Assembly: GCA_002428385.1 (NCBI GenBank)
Contig: DIWB01000013.1
Coordinates: 713 to 19,113, forward strand
Direction of reading: 5' to 3'
DNA: 18,401 nt
Source: Bacteroidales bacterium UBA6117
GTDB taxonomy: Bacteria; Bacteroidota; Bacteroidia; Bacteroidales; VadinHA17
The position numbers and the translations under genes were made by a program. Below are positions 6,731 through 14,802 of this stretch, in pieces. Positions within the stretch are counted from its first letter, which is position 1. Every line of letters starts with the position of its first letter. The notes under the pieces are model-generated. The model made no database searches. It had not been told where the DNA came from and saw only the letters and a program-made list of their open reading frames with translations.

Positions 6731-9043
6731 TTATTCATAGCGCAATGCTTCCACCGGATTTCTTGTTGCTGCCCGCCAGCTCTGCCAGCTGACAGTCAGC
6801 AGGGAAACTGCAATTACCAATAATCCTGAAAGGGCAAATATCCACCAGCTCAATTCTGTTTTATAGGCATAAGCTTCAAGCCACCTGAACATTGCATATC
6901 CTGCAGCAGGAACAGCAATGATAAAGGCAATAATCATCCATCTGAAAAAATCTGAACTGATCAAAGTCAGAATGTCAGAAATCCTTGCACCATTGATCTT
7001 TCTAATGCCGATTTCTTTCGTACGTGAACGTGTCTTCTGGTATGAGACAGCAAAAAGGCCTATCATTGAAAGGAAAAGGCTTATCACTGAACATGTTGTG
7101 ATAAGCCTTTTAAAGTTGACATTCTCCCTGTGATACCATTCGTAACGGTCGCCCACGGATTCTGTATTTAAGGGGTAATCGGGAATAAGCTTCTGCCACA
7201 CTGAAGAAATAGCTTCTCTGACCTGAGGAAGCTGGTTCTCCGTTGCTTTCACCATGAGATGACCGCCTGTATTACTGAATGAAATAAAAGCCGGTTCCAC
7301 AAAAGACTTGAGATCTGAATAGTGAAAATCTTTAACTATTCCTGCTATTATATTATTTTCCATCCCGGGAATTCCCTTGCCCAAAAGATCCTGGTCTTTG
7401 AATAAACTGGCAAAGGATTCATTTATAAGGCACTTATCGGTGTTTGAAGATAGGGTTTCAGAGAAATCATCTCCGGCAACAAGTTCAATTCCAAGCACTG
7501 AAAGGTAATTTTCATCCCCGATGAATCCCGAAGGAGAATATTGCTTTTCAACTCCATTCTCCTGATATTTTAATGCCAGCAGGAAATGCTCGAGAAGAGG
7601 AGAAGCCCCTACCACTGAAACATTTTTTACAGCACTGTGTTTCATCAGTTCCTCCTTAAATACTCCTGCCTTGTCTTTGTACTGCGGAGGAATTCTGACC
7701 TCAATCACCTCTCTGTCCAACCCGATCGGTTTATTGGTTATGAAATTCATCTGCCGGATAATGACTATGGAACAAATAATTAGCGCTATTGAACTGGCCA
7801 GCTGAAGCACATTAAAGACAGGAATCTGAATGGTCTTTATTTTATGGTCCTGATCAGTCTTTAGCAGATTTAAGCCCAGATTTGAGTTCATCAGATAGTA
7901 AGTGAAGAAGAAGGTGACCAGTATCAAAAGAGCAGGTACAGCTGCCAGAAATGCAATTTGTCCTGGTTTGAAGATGAATGCTCCTGTGATCCCACTGCCT
8001 GTCAATTTGTTAAAGAAGGGTAAGCCGTCAAGCATCAGGAACAGGCCCAAAATGAACGAGAAAACAACAATAATGCTATTCTCCAGTAGGAACCTGAAAA
8101 TCATGTTTGACAGAGAACTGCCGTTTATTCTTCGCAGGTAAAACTCCTTCGTTTTCCTGTGAAACTTGTTTGCCAGTATCGCCAGGTAGTTAAACACTGC
8201 GATTCCAATGATCATAAGTCCTATAATCATTGCAATCCACAGATCTCTTTTATCACGGTTGTTCTCGACATTCGAACCTCTTGATGTATCGAAATATGCG
8301 AGCCGGAGAGGTTCAAGGTAATATGGTCCCGGTTGTCCTGTATTGATTACGGGAATGACCTCCTTTTTTTCCGAAAATAGTTTTTCCATCTCACCCGGAT
8401 CAGTGTAAGCGGTAAGGCTTATATAACATCGGCTGTCGACATCACCAATCAGGCGAACCATATCGAAATTTATCTGGGTATTTTCGACAGGCTTTTCGAA
8501 TACCCCCGTAACGGTCATCTCATTTGTTTGATTCTGATTAACCAGTGTAATTATCTTTCCAACCGGGTCCTTATCCCCAAAATATTTTTTTGCTATTTCA
8601 CTTGAAATGACCAGGCTTTTATTGGATTCCAGTGCTGTTTCCGGATTGTTGGTCCTTAGCTTATATGAAAAAAAACTGAAGAAATTTTCTGAAGCTCCGA
8701 TAATCATCGGTTTATCAAAATAATCTTCATTATCTGCAATTATTTTAAGTGCATTGGAATTATTTATACGGCAGAAATCGTCTACTCCGGCAAAATTACT
8801 CTTCATGTATTCTGCCGATCCGAAAAGGCAGTGATACATTTTCTTACCCGGGATCCAGGGATCATCGCACTTGAGTGCATATATCCGGTCACTGTTTTCA
8901 TGAAAATTATCGGTGCCCAGTTCCCTGCTGATGAAAAGAACGACCAGCATAGCGCTTGCCAGTCCAACGGCAAGACTTATTAATATTATCAGATTATTCA
9001 ACCTGTCTCTGATAATGCTTCTGATAATCTGATTTATATTCAT
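6731..9043 (-). CDS. FtsX/MacB-type ABC transporter permease (middle of three)
   Basis: This is a divergent paralogue of its neighbours with the same eight-helix, two-periplasmic-domain plan. The reading frame is open to an ATG at 9073 (780 residues), but I prefer the ATG at 9043 (770 residues, MNINQIIRSIIRDRL), because that start aligns with the beginnings MITNYLKTALRF and MIKQELTAVFRS of the other two. In 780-residue numbering the first FtsX unit has a degenerate coupling motif, KTKEFYLRRINGSS (307-320), lacking the EIGIRK core. The second is intact: RTKEIGIRKINGA (684-696). The protein ends SWQSWRAATRNPVEALRYE, identical to the 9364-11730 paralogue over these 19 residues. Family membership is clear; partner ATPase and substrate are unknown. 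Expression probably continues into the next permease. Confidence 0.88.
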   Translation of the reverse strand: MNINQIIRSIIRDRLNNLIILISLAVGLASAMLVVLFISRELGTDNFHENSDRIYALKCDDPWIPGKKMYHCLFGSAEYMKSNFAGVDDFCRINNSNALKIIADNEDYFDKPMIIGASENFFSFFSYKLRTNNPETALESNKSLVISSEIAKKYFGDKDPVGKIITLVNQNQTNEMTVTGVFEKPVENTQINFDMVRLIGDVDSRCYISLTAYTDPGEMEKLFSEKKEVIPVINTGQPGPYYLEPLRLAYFDTSRGSNVENNRDKRDLWIAMIIGLMIIGIAVFNYLAILANKFHRKTKEFYLRRINGSSLSNMIFRFLLENSIIVVFSFILGLFLMLDGLPFFNKLTGSGITGAFIFKPGQIAFLAAVPALLILVTFFFTYYLMNSNLGLNLLKTDQDHKIKTIQIPVFNVLQLASSIALIICSIVIIRQMNFITNKPIGLDREVIEVRIPPQYKDKAGVFKEELMKHSAVKNVSVVGASPLLEHFLLALKYQENGVEKQYSPSGFIGDENYLSVLGIELVAGDDFSETLSSNTDKCLINESFASLFKDQDLLGKGIPGMENNIIAGIVKDFHYSDLKSFVEPAFISFSNTGGHLMVKATENQLPQVREAISSVWQKLIPDYPLNTESVGDRYEWYHRENVNFKRLITTCSVISLFLSMIGLFAVSYQKTRSRTKEIGIRKINGARISDILTLISSDFFRWMIIAFIIAVPAAGYAMFRWLEAYAYKTELSWWIFALSGLLVIAVSLLTVSWQSWRAATRNPVEALRYE

Positions 9044-9093
9044 AAAGTTGTCAATTTGGGTTAGACAAGTCATTCATATGGTTAACCTACACT

Positions 9094-9159
9094 GGATTTC
9101 CGGGTACTTCAAGCCACCTGAAATCCACCCCTAAATCCCCCAGGGGGGACTTGAAATCC
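9094..9159. repeat. Palindromic repeat cluster in the permease spacer (part 1)
   Basis: GGATTTC (9094-9100) is the inverse of GAAATCC, which occurs twice (9120-9126 and 9153-9159). Between the two copies, CCCCC (9137-9141) and GGGGG (9143-9147) flank a single A. Together with the string CCCCTAAAT this resembles the CCCCTAAATCCCC-type REP sequences common between Bacteroidota genes, as I recall. It lies in the 320-base spacer between the first and middle permease genes. Confidence 0.5.
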
Positions 9160-9220
9160 GTATTCATTGATGGATTTATTTTTCGTATACATTACAAAAC
9201 ATTCAATGTCTGCTTCTTAA

Positions 9221-9265
9221 AGCCCCCCCTTGCAATGTCAAATGACATTAACTATAGGGGGTTGG
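9221..9265. repeat. Nested palindrome in the permease spacer (part 2)
   Basis: An outer C-run (9223-9229) faces G-runs (9257-9261, then GGGGG again to 9268). Inside, AATGTCA (9234-9240) and TGACATT (9243-9249) form a perfect 7-base stem with an AA loop. The overall form, AAAGCCCCC … GGGGGTTGGGGG, is typical of REP-like elements. It could also weaken read-through from the first permease into the middle one. Confidence 0.5.
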
Positions 9266-9334
9266 GGGTAAAGCCCACCCTCGCCTGTTTGGGAGTAAAG
9301 TACCAGGGCTGCTGGCATTGGATCGGGGGGTTAG

Positions 9335-9362
9335 GCCCTGCGCCCTGTGCCCTGTGCCCTGA
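9335..9362. repeat. Four tandem 7-base repeats (GCCCTGN)
   Basis: GCCCTGC, GCCCTGT, GCCCTGT and GCCCTGA follow one another without gaps and end one base before the stop codon of the minus-strand permease (complement of 9364-9366). Such heptamer runs are prone to slippage. No function is evident. Confidence 0.7.
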
Positions 9363-9363
9363 G

Positions 9364-11730
9364 TCATTCATACCTCAGCGCCTCCACCGGATTCCTTGTT
9401 GCCGCCCTCCAGCTCTGCCAGCTCACTGTCAGCAGCGAAATTATTATGGCCGATAATCCTGCCAGAACAAATATCCACCAGCTTATTCCGGTTCTGTAGG
9501 CAAATCGTTCCATCCATTTTGAAATCAGCCAGAAAGAAACCGGAACCGAAACAGCTATGGCCGCCAGCACCCATTTTATATAAGCTGTATTAAGCATCAG
9601 CAAAATCCCGGCTTCCGAAGCTCCGTTTACTTTCCTGATCCCTATTTCCTTTTCTCTTTTCGATATGCTCATGAGCGAGATCCCGAATAATCCCATAACA
9701 GACAGAACCAGGGCCAGAAGTGAAAATGCCTTTATAATGCGGCTCTGATCCCTTTCACGTGCATAAAAATTCTCCACCTGGTCGGTCAGATACCGTACTT
9801 CAAAAATTTCATCCGGTGAAATCTGCGAATAGAGATCCCTGAATATCTTTATTATCTTTTCATCATTCACACCGTCGGTTTTAATCGCCAGGAGACCCAT
9901 CCTGGCTGGATTCTGAGGCAGGATAACCATTGGCTGAATAGTGGTATGCAATGAATGTGCATGAAAATCCCTTACTACTCCCCTCACCCTGAAAGCAAGC
10001 AGGTTACCTCCCGCTTTTACATTATGCACCCTGGCAGCCGATTCATTAATGAGCACTTCAGGCGGGCCTTCCTTGTAGGGGCCGAAAGGTGATCCGTCAA
10101 TAATCTCTATACCCAGCAGCTCGGTCATTCCTTCACCCATTATCAGACCATCAAACCTGATTCTCTCTCCCGATACATCTGCAAGATTGATTGGCAGGAA
10201 ATTTCCAAACGGCGGAATGAACGAGCCTCCGGCAACATCGATCACTCCGGGGATCTTCCTGATCTCATCGCACAGGGTAAGGAAACTGCTCCTCAACTCG
10301 TCGGAACTAAGATCAGCCACAATGACATTTTCAGGATTAATGCCCCTGTAACCGCTCCTTGAATAGTTAAGTTGTTTTGAGACCGCAATAAGGGCGGTCA
10401 CAAGTATCATGTAGATAGTGAAATGGAGCAGCAAAAATGAGTAATTCCATCTTTTTGACCCGTTCAGTCCGGGTATCTTGCCCGAGATCATTTTTAAAGC
10501 AGGTATCCGTGAATAATTCATCCCGATAATCCAGCCCGACAGTAACCCGGTAATAAGAATAAGCATCACAAGTAAGATCCACAGCAGTGGAGTCAGAAAG
10601 ATCTGACCGGAAAGTGTCTTTCCAAGAGTGTTATTGATAAAAGGAATCCCGGACTCAATAACAAAAATGGCCGGAATGAGGCTCAGCAATACAATAACAA
10701 AGGATTCCAGAATAACCATTCTTCTGATCCTTCCATGAGAGGCGCCATAGACTTTTCTTGTACCCAGTTCTCTGGTTCGCTCGGATACTCCTGCCCGGGC
10801 AAGGAGAACAAAATTCGCCAGTGAGATCAGTAGGATCATCAATGATATAATTTCATAGTATTTAAGCTCATCAGCATTTCCCCTCCGGAGGAAAAAACTT
10901 CCGGTTATGTCTTCCGATCCCAGGTATATATCAGTAACGGGCTGTAAATTAAAGCGAAGTGTATCCTGCCCTGGATTGGCAATCAATTCCTTGTATTTTT
11001 GCATTTTCGCCGGCAGCACTTCAGGATCCGCATTATTATCAAGGACCAGGAGCGAAAGGAATTCGGAATCCCTCCATCCCAACGGCTGAGTTTCCGATGT
11101 CCCGTAATCACCCAGGTCTCTCTGAAACTGCCCCAGCATTTTCTGAGATAGTTTTATATCGGCAATCAATGCCGGATGTAGTGTCGAATTTGAAGGAATT
11201 TCCTTGTACACTCCCGAAAGGGTAAGCTTTAAAAAACCTTCCGGAAATCGTACCTCAATCACTTCCCCCGGAGCAGAAAGATTCCCAAAATATTTCATGG
11301 CCGATTTTTCAGAGATGGCCACCTCGCTCATCGAAGCAGCCGGGGTACCTGAGATAAAATCAATTCCCATGATCCTGAAAACCGACGGATCGGCAAACCC
11401 AAAATCTTCCTCCCTCACAATTTCGTTTCCCTGAGTCTTAATCTGAACGGAACCAGACTGGTAATACCTGAAATAATCCCTTACTTCCGGAAATTCATTT
11501 TTCATCGACTCTGCGATCGGATAATGAACCTGAGAAAAGGTACCTGAAATTATGCGATACACATTTCTGTGGTCAGGGATGAAAGTATCAAACGACTTTT
11601 CATGAACCACAAGTGCCAGAAGAACAATTATGCAACCAAGTCCTATTCCCAGACCCAGAATGCTGATTGCGGAAATGACCTTCTTTCTTAGAATACTTCT
11701 AAATACCGCTGTTAATTCCTGCTTTATCAT
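9364..11730 (-). CDS. FtsX/MacB-type ABC transporter permease (first of three)
   Basis: This 788-residue protein is the promoter-proximal member of the permease set, running divergently from the response regulator gene. Layout: helix 1 (about 18-43), periplasmic domain (about 45-285), helices near 291-313, 338-360 and 380-403, a fifth helix near 429-450, a second periplasmic domain (455-660), and three C-terminal helices near 664-690, 717-737 and 748-770. Coupling motifs are TRELGTRKVYGA (319-330) and EKEIGIRKVNGA (693-704). The protein ends with the same SWQSWRAATRNPVEALRYE as the middle paralogue. No Walker A or B ATPase motif is present, so it is a permease only. Whether the three act as homo- or heteromers is unknown. 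It is separated from the middle gene by a repeat-filled spacer, so read-through is plausible but not shown. Confidence 0.9.
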   Translation of the reverse strand: MIKQELTAVFRSILRKKVISAISILGLGIGLGCIIVLLALVVHEKSFDTFIPDHRNVYRIISGTFSQVHYPIAESMKNEFPEVRDYFRYYQSGSVQIKTQGNEIVREEDFGFADPSVFRIMGIDFISGTPAASMSEVAISEKSAMKYFGNLSAPGEVIEVRFPEGFLKLTLSGVYKEIPSNSTLHPALIADIKLSQKMLGQFQRDLGDYGTSETQPLGWRDSEFLSLLVLDNNADPEVLPAKMQKYKELIANPGQDTLRFNLQPVTDIYLGSEDITGSFFLRRGNADELKYYEIISLMILLISLANFVLLARAGVSERTRELGTRKVYGASHGRIRRMVILESFVIVLLSLIPAIFVIESGIPFINNTLGKTLSGQIFLTPLLWILLVMLILITGLLSGWIIGMNYSRIPALKMISGKIPGLNGSKRWNYSFLLLHFTIYMILVTALIAVSKQLNYSRSGYRGINPENVIVADLSSDELRSSFLTLCDEIRKIPGVIDVAGGSFIPPFGNFLPINLADVSGERIRFDGLIMGEGMTELLGIEIIDGSPFGPYKEGPPEVLINESAARVHNVKAGGNLLAFRVRGVVRDFHAHSLHTTIQPMVILPQNPARMGLLAIKTDGVNDEKIIKIFRDLYSQISPDEIFEVRYLTDQVENFYARERDQSRIIKAFSLLALVLSVMGLFGISLMSISKREKEIGIRKVNGASEAGILLMLNTAYIKWVLAAIAVSVPVSFWLISKWMERFAYRTGISWWIFVLAGLSAIIISLLTVSWQSWRAATRNPVEALRYE

Positions 11731-11830
11731 GGTATTCTGTTTTTTATAGATGAACTAAAATGATGCCATTGTTATATATTGCTGAAATACAACTTTTTTC
11801 ATAATTACCTTTAAACACCAAGTTAATATT

Positions 11831-11850
11831 TTTTACGTTTTTATGTAAAA
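11831..11850. promoter_or_regulatory. Operator-like inverted repeat in the divergent intergenic region
   Basis: TTTTAC (11831-11836) and GTAAAA (11845-11850) form a perfect dyad with an 8-base spacer, 100 bases upstream of the first permease and 180 bases upstream of the regulator. The position and symmetry would suit a dimeric regulator such as the NtrC-type protein encoded next door. The AT-rich composition makes a chance occurrence possible. Confidence 0.35.
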
Positions 11851-11895
11851 TATTTTAACGATATATTGACTTTTGCTTTAGTTTAAAATAAATTT

Positions 11896-12015
11896 AACCA
11901 CGGAGAACAAGATAAAAATTAACCACGGAGAACCCAGAGAACCACGGAGAAGAAATGAAAAAAGAATAACATGAAATTGATTTAACCTCTGTGTCCCTCT
12001 GTGAACTCTGTGGTG
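11896..12015. repeat. CACGGAG/CTCTGTG inverted-repeat element upstream of the regulator
   Basis: Three copies of AACCACGGAGAA start at 11896, 11921 and 11940. The opposing arm holds CTCTGTG three times (starting 11987, 11997 and 12006) and ends in TGGTG at 12015. The left arm 11922-11950 and the right arm 11986-12015 are approximate reverse complements and could form one long imperfect hairpin with about 35 bases in the loop. Similar CCACGGAG/CTCTGTGGT text recurs between genes in various bacteria, from memory. It ends 15 bases before the ATG at 12031. Confidence 0.65.
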
Positions 12016-12030
12016 AAAAAAATTAAAAAA

Positions 12031-13401
12031 ATGTCTGTACAGAAAGCAAGTATCCTGGTAATCGACGATAACAAGAGCATTCTCAGCGCTCTTGAGATCC
12101 TTCTTGTCCCGGAATTCGGAGAGGTTACACTGATCTCCAATCCGAATCAGATAGTAACCGAGCTCCGGAAGAAAGACTATAACCTGGTTATCCTTGACAT
12201 GAATTTTACTTCCGGAGTCAAATCGGGTAATGAAGGTATTTACTGGCTTGGAAGGATCAGGGAAACCAATCCTGAAATATCTGTAGTGATGATTACTGCC
12301 TACGGTGATATTGAAACTGCAGTGAAAGCGCTAAAGGCAGGCGCTTCCGATTTTGTTGTAAAACCCTGGGATAATGAAAAATTACTGGCCACACTCAGGC
12401 TTGCCCTCCAGCTGAACCTTTCGCTCAGGGAAGTAAATGTTCTCAGGGGCAGGGAATCTGTTCTCAAACGGGAGATGAACCGGGAACATCGGTATATAAT
12501 CGGCTCTTCACCCCTGATAATGAAGGTACTGAAGCTCGCCCGGAAGGTAGCAAAGACGGATGCCAACGTGCTGATTACCGGGGAGAACGGAACCGGAAAG
12601 GAGCTTATAGCCCGGGAGATTCACCGGATGTCGGACAGGTCCGGGGAACTGATGATAAGCGTCGATATGGGAGCAATAACCGAAACTCTGTTTGAAAGCG
12701 AGTTATTCGGACATGTTAAGGGTGCATTTACCGATGCAAGGGAAAACCGGCAGGGTAAGTTTGAGATCGCTCACAAAGGGACTCTCTTCCTCGATGAAAT
12801 CGGAAATCTTTCATTTCACCTCCAGGCAAAACTGCTGGCCGCAATTGAAAACAGACAGATTACCAGGATCGGATCGAACGAACCGATACAGACAGATATA
12901 AGACTCATTTGCGCTACAAACAGAAACATTGATAACATGGTAGCGGAAGGACTGTTCAGGGAAGATCTTCTTTACCGCATCAATACTATTCAAATTGAAT
13001 TACCCCCGTTAAGGGAACGGGGAAAAGACATTGTCGCCCTTGCTGAATTCTTCCTTCAGAAATATACCTGCAAATACAATAAAAGGAATTTAAAGATCAA
13101 CAGGCAGGCTATTGACAAACTAATGGATTATTCGTGGCCTGGGAACATACGGGAATTGCAGAACACAATTGAAAAAGCCGTTATCCTGTGCGACACCTCA
13201 GTAATCAAGCCCGAAGATCTTTACCTTAAACCCGTTTCCAGAAGCATTGGTTTTGATTCCATTGCAACACTGGAAGAGGTTGAGCAAAGGATGATGACAA
13301 TGGCCATTGAAAAAAATAACGGTAACCTTACAGCCGCAGCCGAACAGCTCGGGATAACCAGACAAACATTATACAACAGGATGAAAAAAGATAAAAGATG
13401 A
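12031..13401 (+). CDS. Sigma-54-dependent response regulator, NtrC/AtoC family
   Basis: This is a transcription activator with receiver, AAA+ and Fis-type DNA-binding domains. I chose the ATG at 12031 (456 residues), preceded by an A-rich stretch. The frame is open to a GTG at 12001, but that codon lies inside the inverted repeat and the receiver fold begins only at KASILVIDDNK. In the 456-residue numbering, the acidic pair is D12-D13, the phosphoacceptor D56 (LVILDMNF), the conserved T89 and K111. The AAA+ domain has Walker A GENGTGKE (184-191), Walker B LFLDEIG (252-258) and the sigma-54 contact loop as GAFTDA (231-236) instead of GAFTGA. The C-terminal helix-turn-helix is NLTAAAEQLGITRQTLYNRM (432-451). 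It overlaps the kinase gene by four bases, so the two form a phosphorelay pair. Its targets are unknown; the divergent permeases are the nearest candidates. Confidence 0.93.
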   Translation: MSVQKASILVIDDNKSILSALEILLVPEFGEVTLISNPNQIVTELRKKDYNLVILDMNFTSGVKSGNEGIYWLGRIRETNPEISVVMITAYGDIETAVKALKAGASDFVVKPWDNEKLLATLRLALQLNLSLREVNVLRGRESVLKREMNREHRYIIGSSPLIMKVLKLARKVAKTDANVLITGENGTGKELIAREIHRMSDRSGELMISVDMGAITETLFESELFGHVKGAFTDARENRQGKFEIAHKGTLFLDEIGNLSFHLQAKLLAAIENRQITRIGSNEPIQTDIRLICATNRNIDNMVAEGLFREDLLYRINTIQIELPPLRERGKDIVALAEFFLQKYTCKYNKRNLKINRQAIDKLMDYSWPGNIRELQNTIEKAVILCDTSVIKPEDLYLKPVSRSIGFDSIATLEEVEQRMMTMAIEKNNGNLTAAAEQLGITRQTLYNRMKKDKR

Positions 13402-14756
13402 TAAGCAAAAACTTATATATCAACATTATAATAAGGGTTCTCGCGATCGCCCTGCTCTCTGTCCTGCTCGGCTATATAATTTTCTCTGTCCGGTCAGTCC
13501 GCCTGTCGGTGCTGTGCGCCCTGACCATAATCATAGTAACTGCAGGTCTAATAGCATATCTGAACCGAACAAACAGAAATATCAGGTTCTTCTTCGATTC
13601 GGTGGCAGATGATGACTCAAACCTTTCATTCCCCGTTGATAACAAGAGTGGATTAGTAAGGGAACTTCACCAGAGCATGAACAGTTTCAACCGGCAACTG
13701 CAAAACCTTAAATTCGAGATCAGAAAGCAGGAACAATATTTCAGGAGAATACTCGAACATCTTGCAACAGGCATCATAACGTACAACGACAAAGGCTTCA
13801 TTCATCATGCCAATTCATCGGCAAAGAGGCTGTTGTCGACTGAAGTTCTTACACATCTCAGGCAGATTGAAAGGGTGGACAGAAAGCTTTACGGTACAAT
13901 CATGAACCTTAAACCCCAGGAGAGAAAACTGGTACCTGTCAGCACAAATCAGGGTGAAGTGCAGTTGCTGCTGAAATCAACACTATCAGGAACAAATGAG
14001 GATGCACTGACAATACTTTCGATTCAGGACATAAAGCATGAACTGGATGAAAAAGAGGTTGACTCGTGGATGAGACTTATAAGAGTCCTGATGCACGAAA
14101 TAATGAATTCAATCACACCGATAACCTCTCTCTCCGAATCCCTGACCAGGATTTTCAGGAACGGTGATGTGCCGGTTAAGGCTGAGGAAGTCACTGATAA
14201 AACAATATCGACTGCCCTTCAGGGACTTGGAGTGATAGTTGAACAGGGCAAAAGTCTGTCTGCTTTTGTTGAATCGTACCGGAAGCTTACCCGGATACCC
14301 CGTCCGGAACTGAGTCTGTTTAAGGTATCTGACCTGATGGACAGGGTGAGAATTCTGAGCGATTCCCTCGAAAAAGGACCAGGAACTGTAATTTCATTCG
14401 AAAATGGCGACCCTGATCTGGAAATCTTCGGTGACGGGAATCTTATCTCACTGGCGCTAATCAACCTTATAAAGAATGCAATTGAAGCCAACGAGCAGAA
14501 TCCCGGCTGCATGATCAGGGTCATTTCCCGGAGAGGTTACAACCTGAATCCCGAGATCTGTGTTTGCGATAACGGTCCGGGGATAAGTGAAGAGAACCTG
14601 GAGGAGATATTCATCCCGTTTTTTACAACAAGAGAAAAAGGATCAGGCATCGGGCTTAGCATTTCAAAGCAGATAATGGGGGCTCACGGTGGCAGTCTCA
14701 AGGTCCGTTCCGTTCCCGGAAAGGAAACTATCTTCTGCATGAGTTTCAAGGAATAG
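13398..14756 (+). CDS. Membrane-bound sensor histidine kinase
   Basis: This 452-residue kinase should autophosphorylate on a histidine and pass the phosphate to the preceding regulator, with which it shares an ATGA stop/start overlap. Two closely spaced helices (about 10-31 and 35-55) leave almost no periplasmic loop, so the signal is probably sensed in the membrane or cytoplasm. Next come a HAMP-like or coiled linker (about 60-115) and a PAS-like segment (about 116-212, ILEHLATGIITYNDKGFI). The phosphoacceptor is H233 in LMHEIMNSITPI, an NtrB-like H-box of the type often paired with AtoC/NtrC regulators. The ATPase domain has the N-box NLIKNAIEA (356-364), DNGPGI (391-396), the F-box FIPFFTT (405-411) and GSGIGL (415-420). 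All catalytic boxes are present. The stimulus is unknown. Confidence 0.92.
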   Translation: MISKNLYINIIIRVLAIALLSVLLGYIIFSVRSVRLSVLCALTIIIVTAGLIAYLNRTNRNIRFFFDSVADDDSNLSFPVDNKSGLVRELHQSMNSFNRQLQNLKFEIRKQEQYFRRILEHLATGIITYNDKGFIHHANSSAKRLLSTEVLTHLRQIERVDRKLYGTIMNLKPQERKLVPVSTNQGEVQLLLKSTLSGTNEDALTILSIQDIKHELDEKEVDSWMRLIRVLMHEIMNSITPITSLSESLTRIFRNGDVPVKAEEVTDKTISTALQGLGVIVEQGKSLSAFVESYRKLTRIPRPELSLFKVSDLMDRVRILSDSLEKGPGTVISFENGDPDLEIFGDGNLISLALINLIKNAIEANEQNPGCMIRVISRRGYNLNPEICVCDNGPGISEENLEEIFIPFFTTREKGSGIGLSISKQIMGAHGGSLKVRSVPGKETIFCMSFKE

Positions 14757-14765
14757 TATTTTCCC

Positions 14766-14786
14766 GCAAATTGATATTAAATTTGC
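14766..14786 (+). promoter_or_regulatory. Inverted repeat overlapping a candidate -7 element before mfd
   Basis: GCAAATT (14766-14772) and AATTTGC (14780-14786) are perfect inverted arms with a 7-base spacer. The string TAAATTTG (14778-14785) inside it matches the Bacteroidota -7 consensus TAnnTTTG and lies 17 bases before the mfd ATG. No clear -33 TTTG is seen. It could be the mfd promoter with an overlapping operator, or just an AT-rich palindrome in the 46-base gap. Confidence 0.4.
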
Positions 14787-14802
14787 AGCCGGATTTCAGC
14801 AG

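Noticed and set aside
9151..9456. A 101-codon plus-strand frame across the permease spacer
   Set aside because: It consists of repeat sequence and antisense of the permease C-terminus, with no domain.
11752..11768. TGGCAT on the minus strand upstream of the first permease as a sigma-54 promoter
   Set aside because: The -12 position reads TAGT instead of TTGC, so the essential GC is missing.
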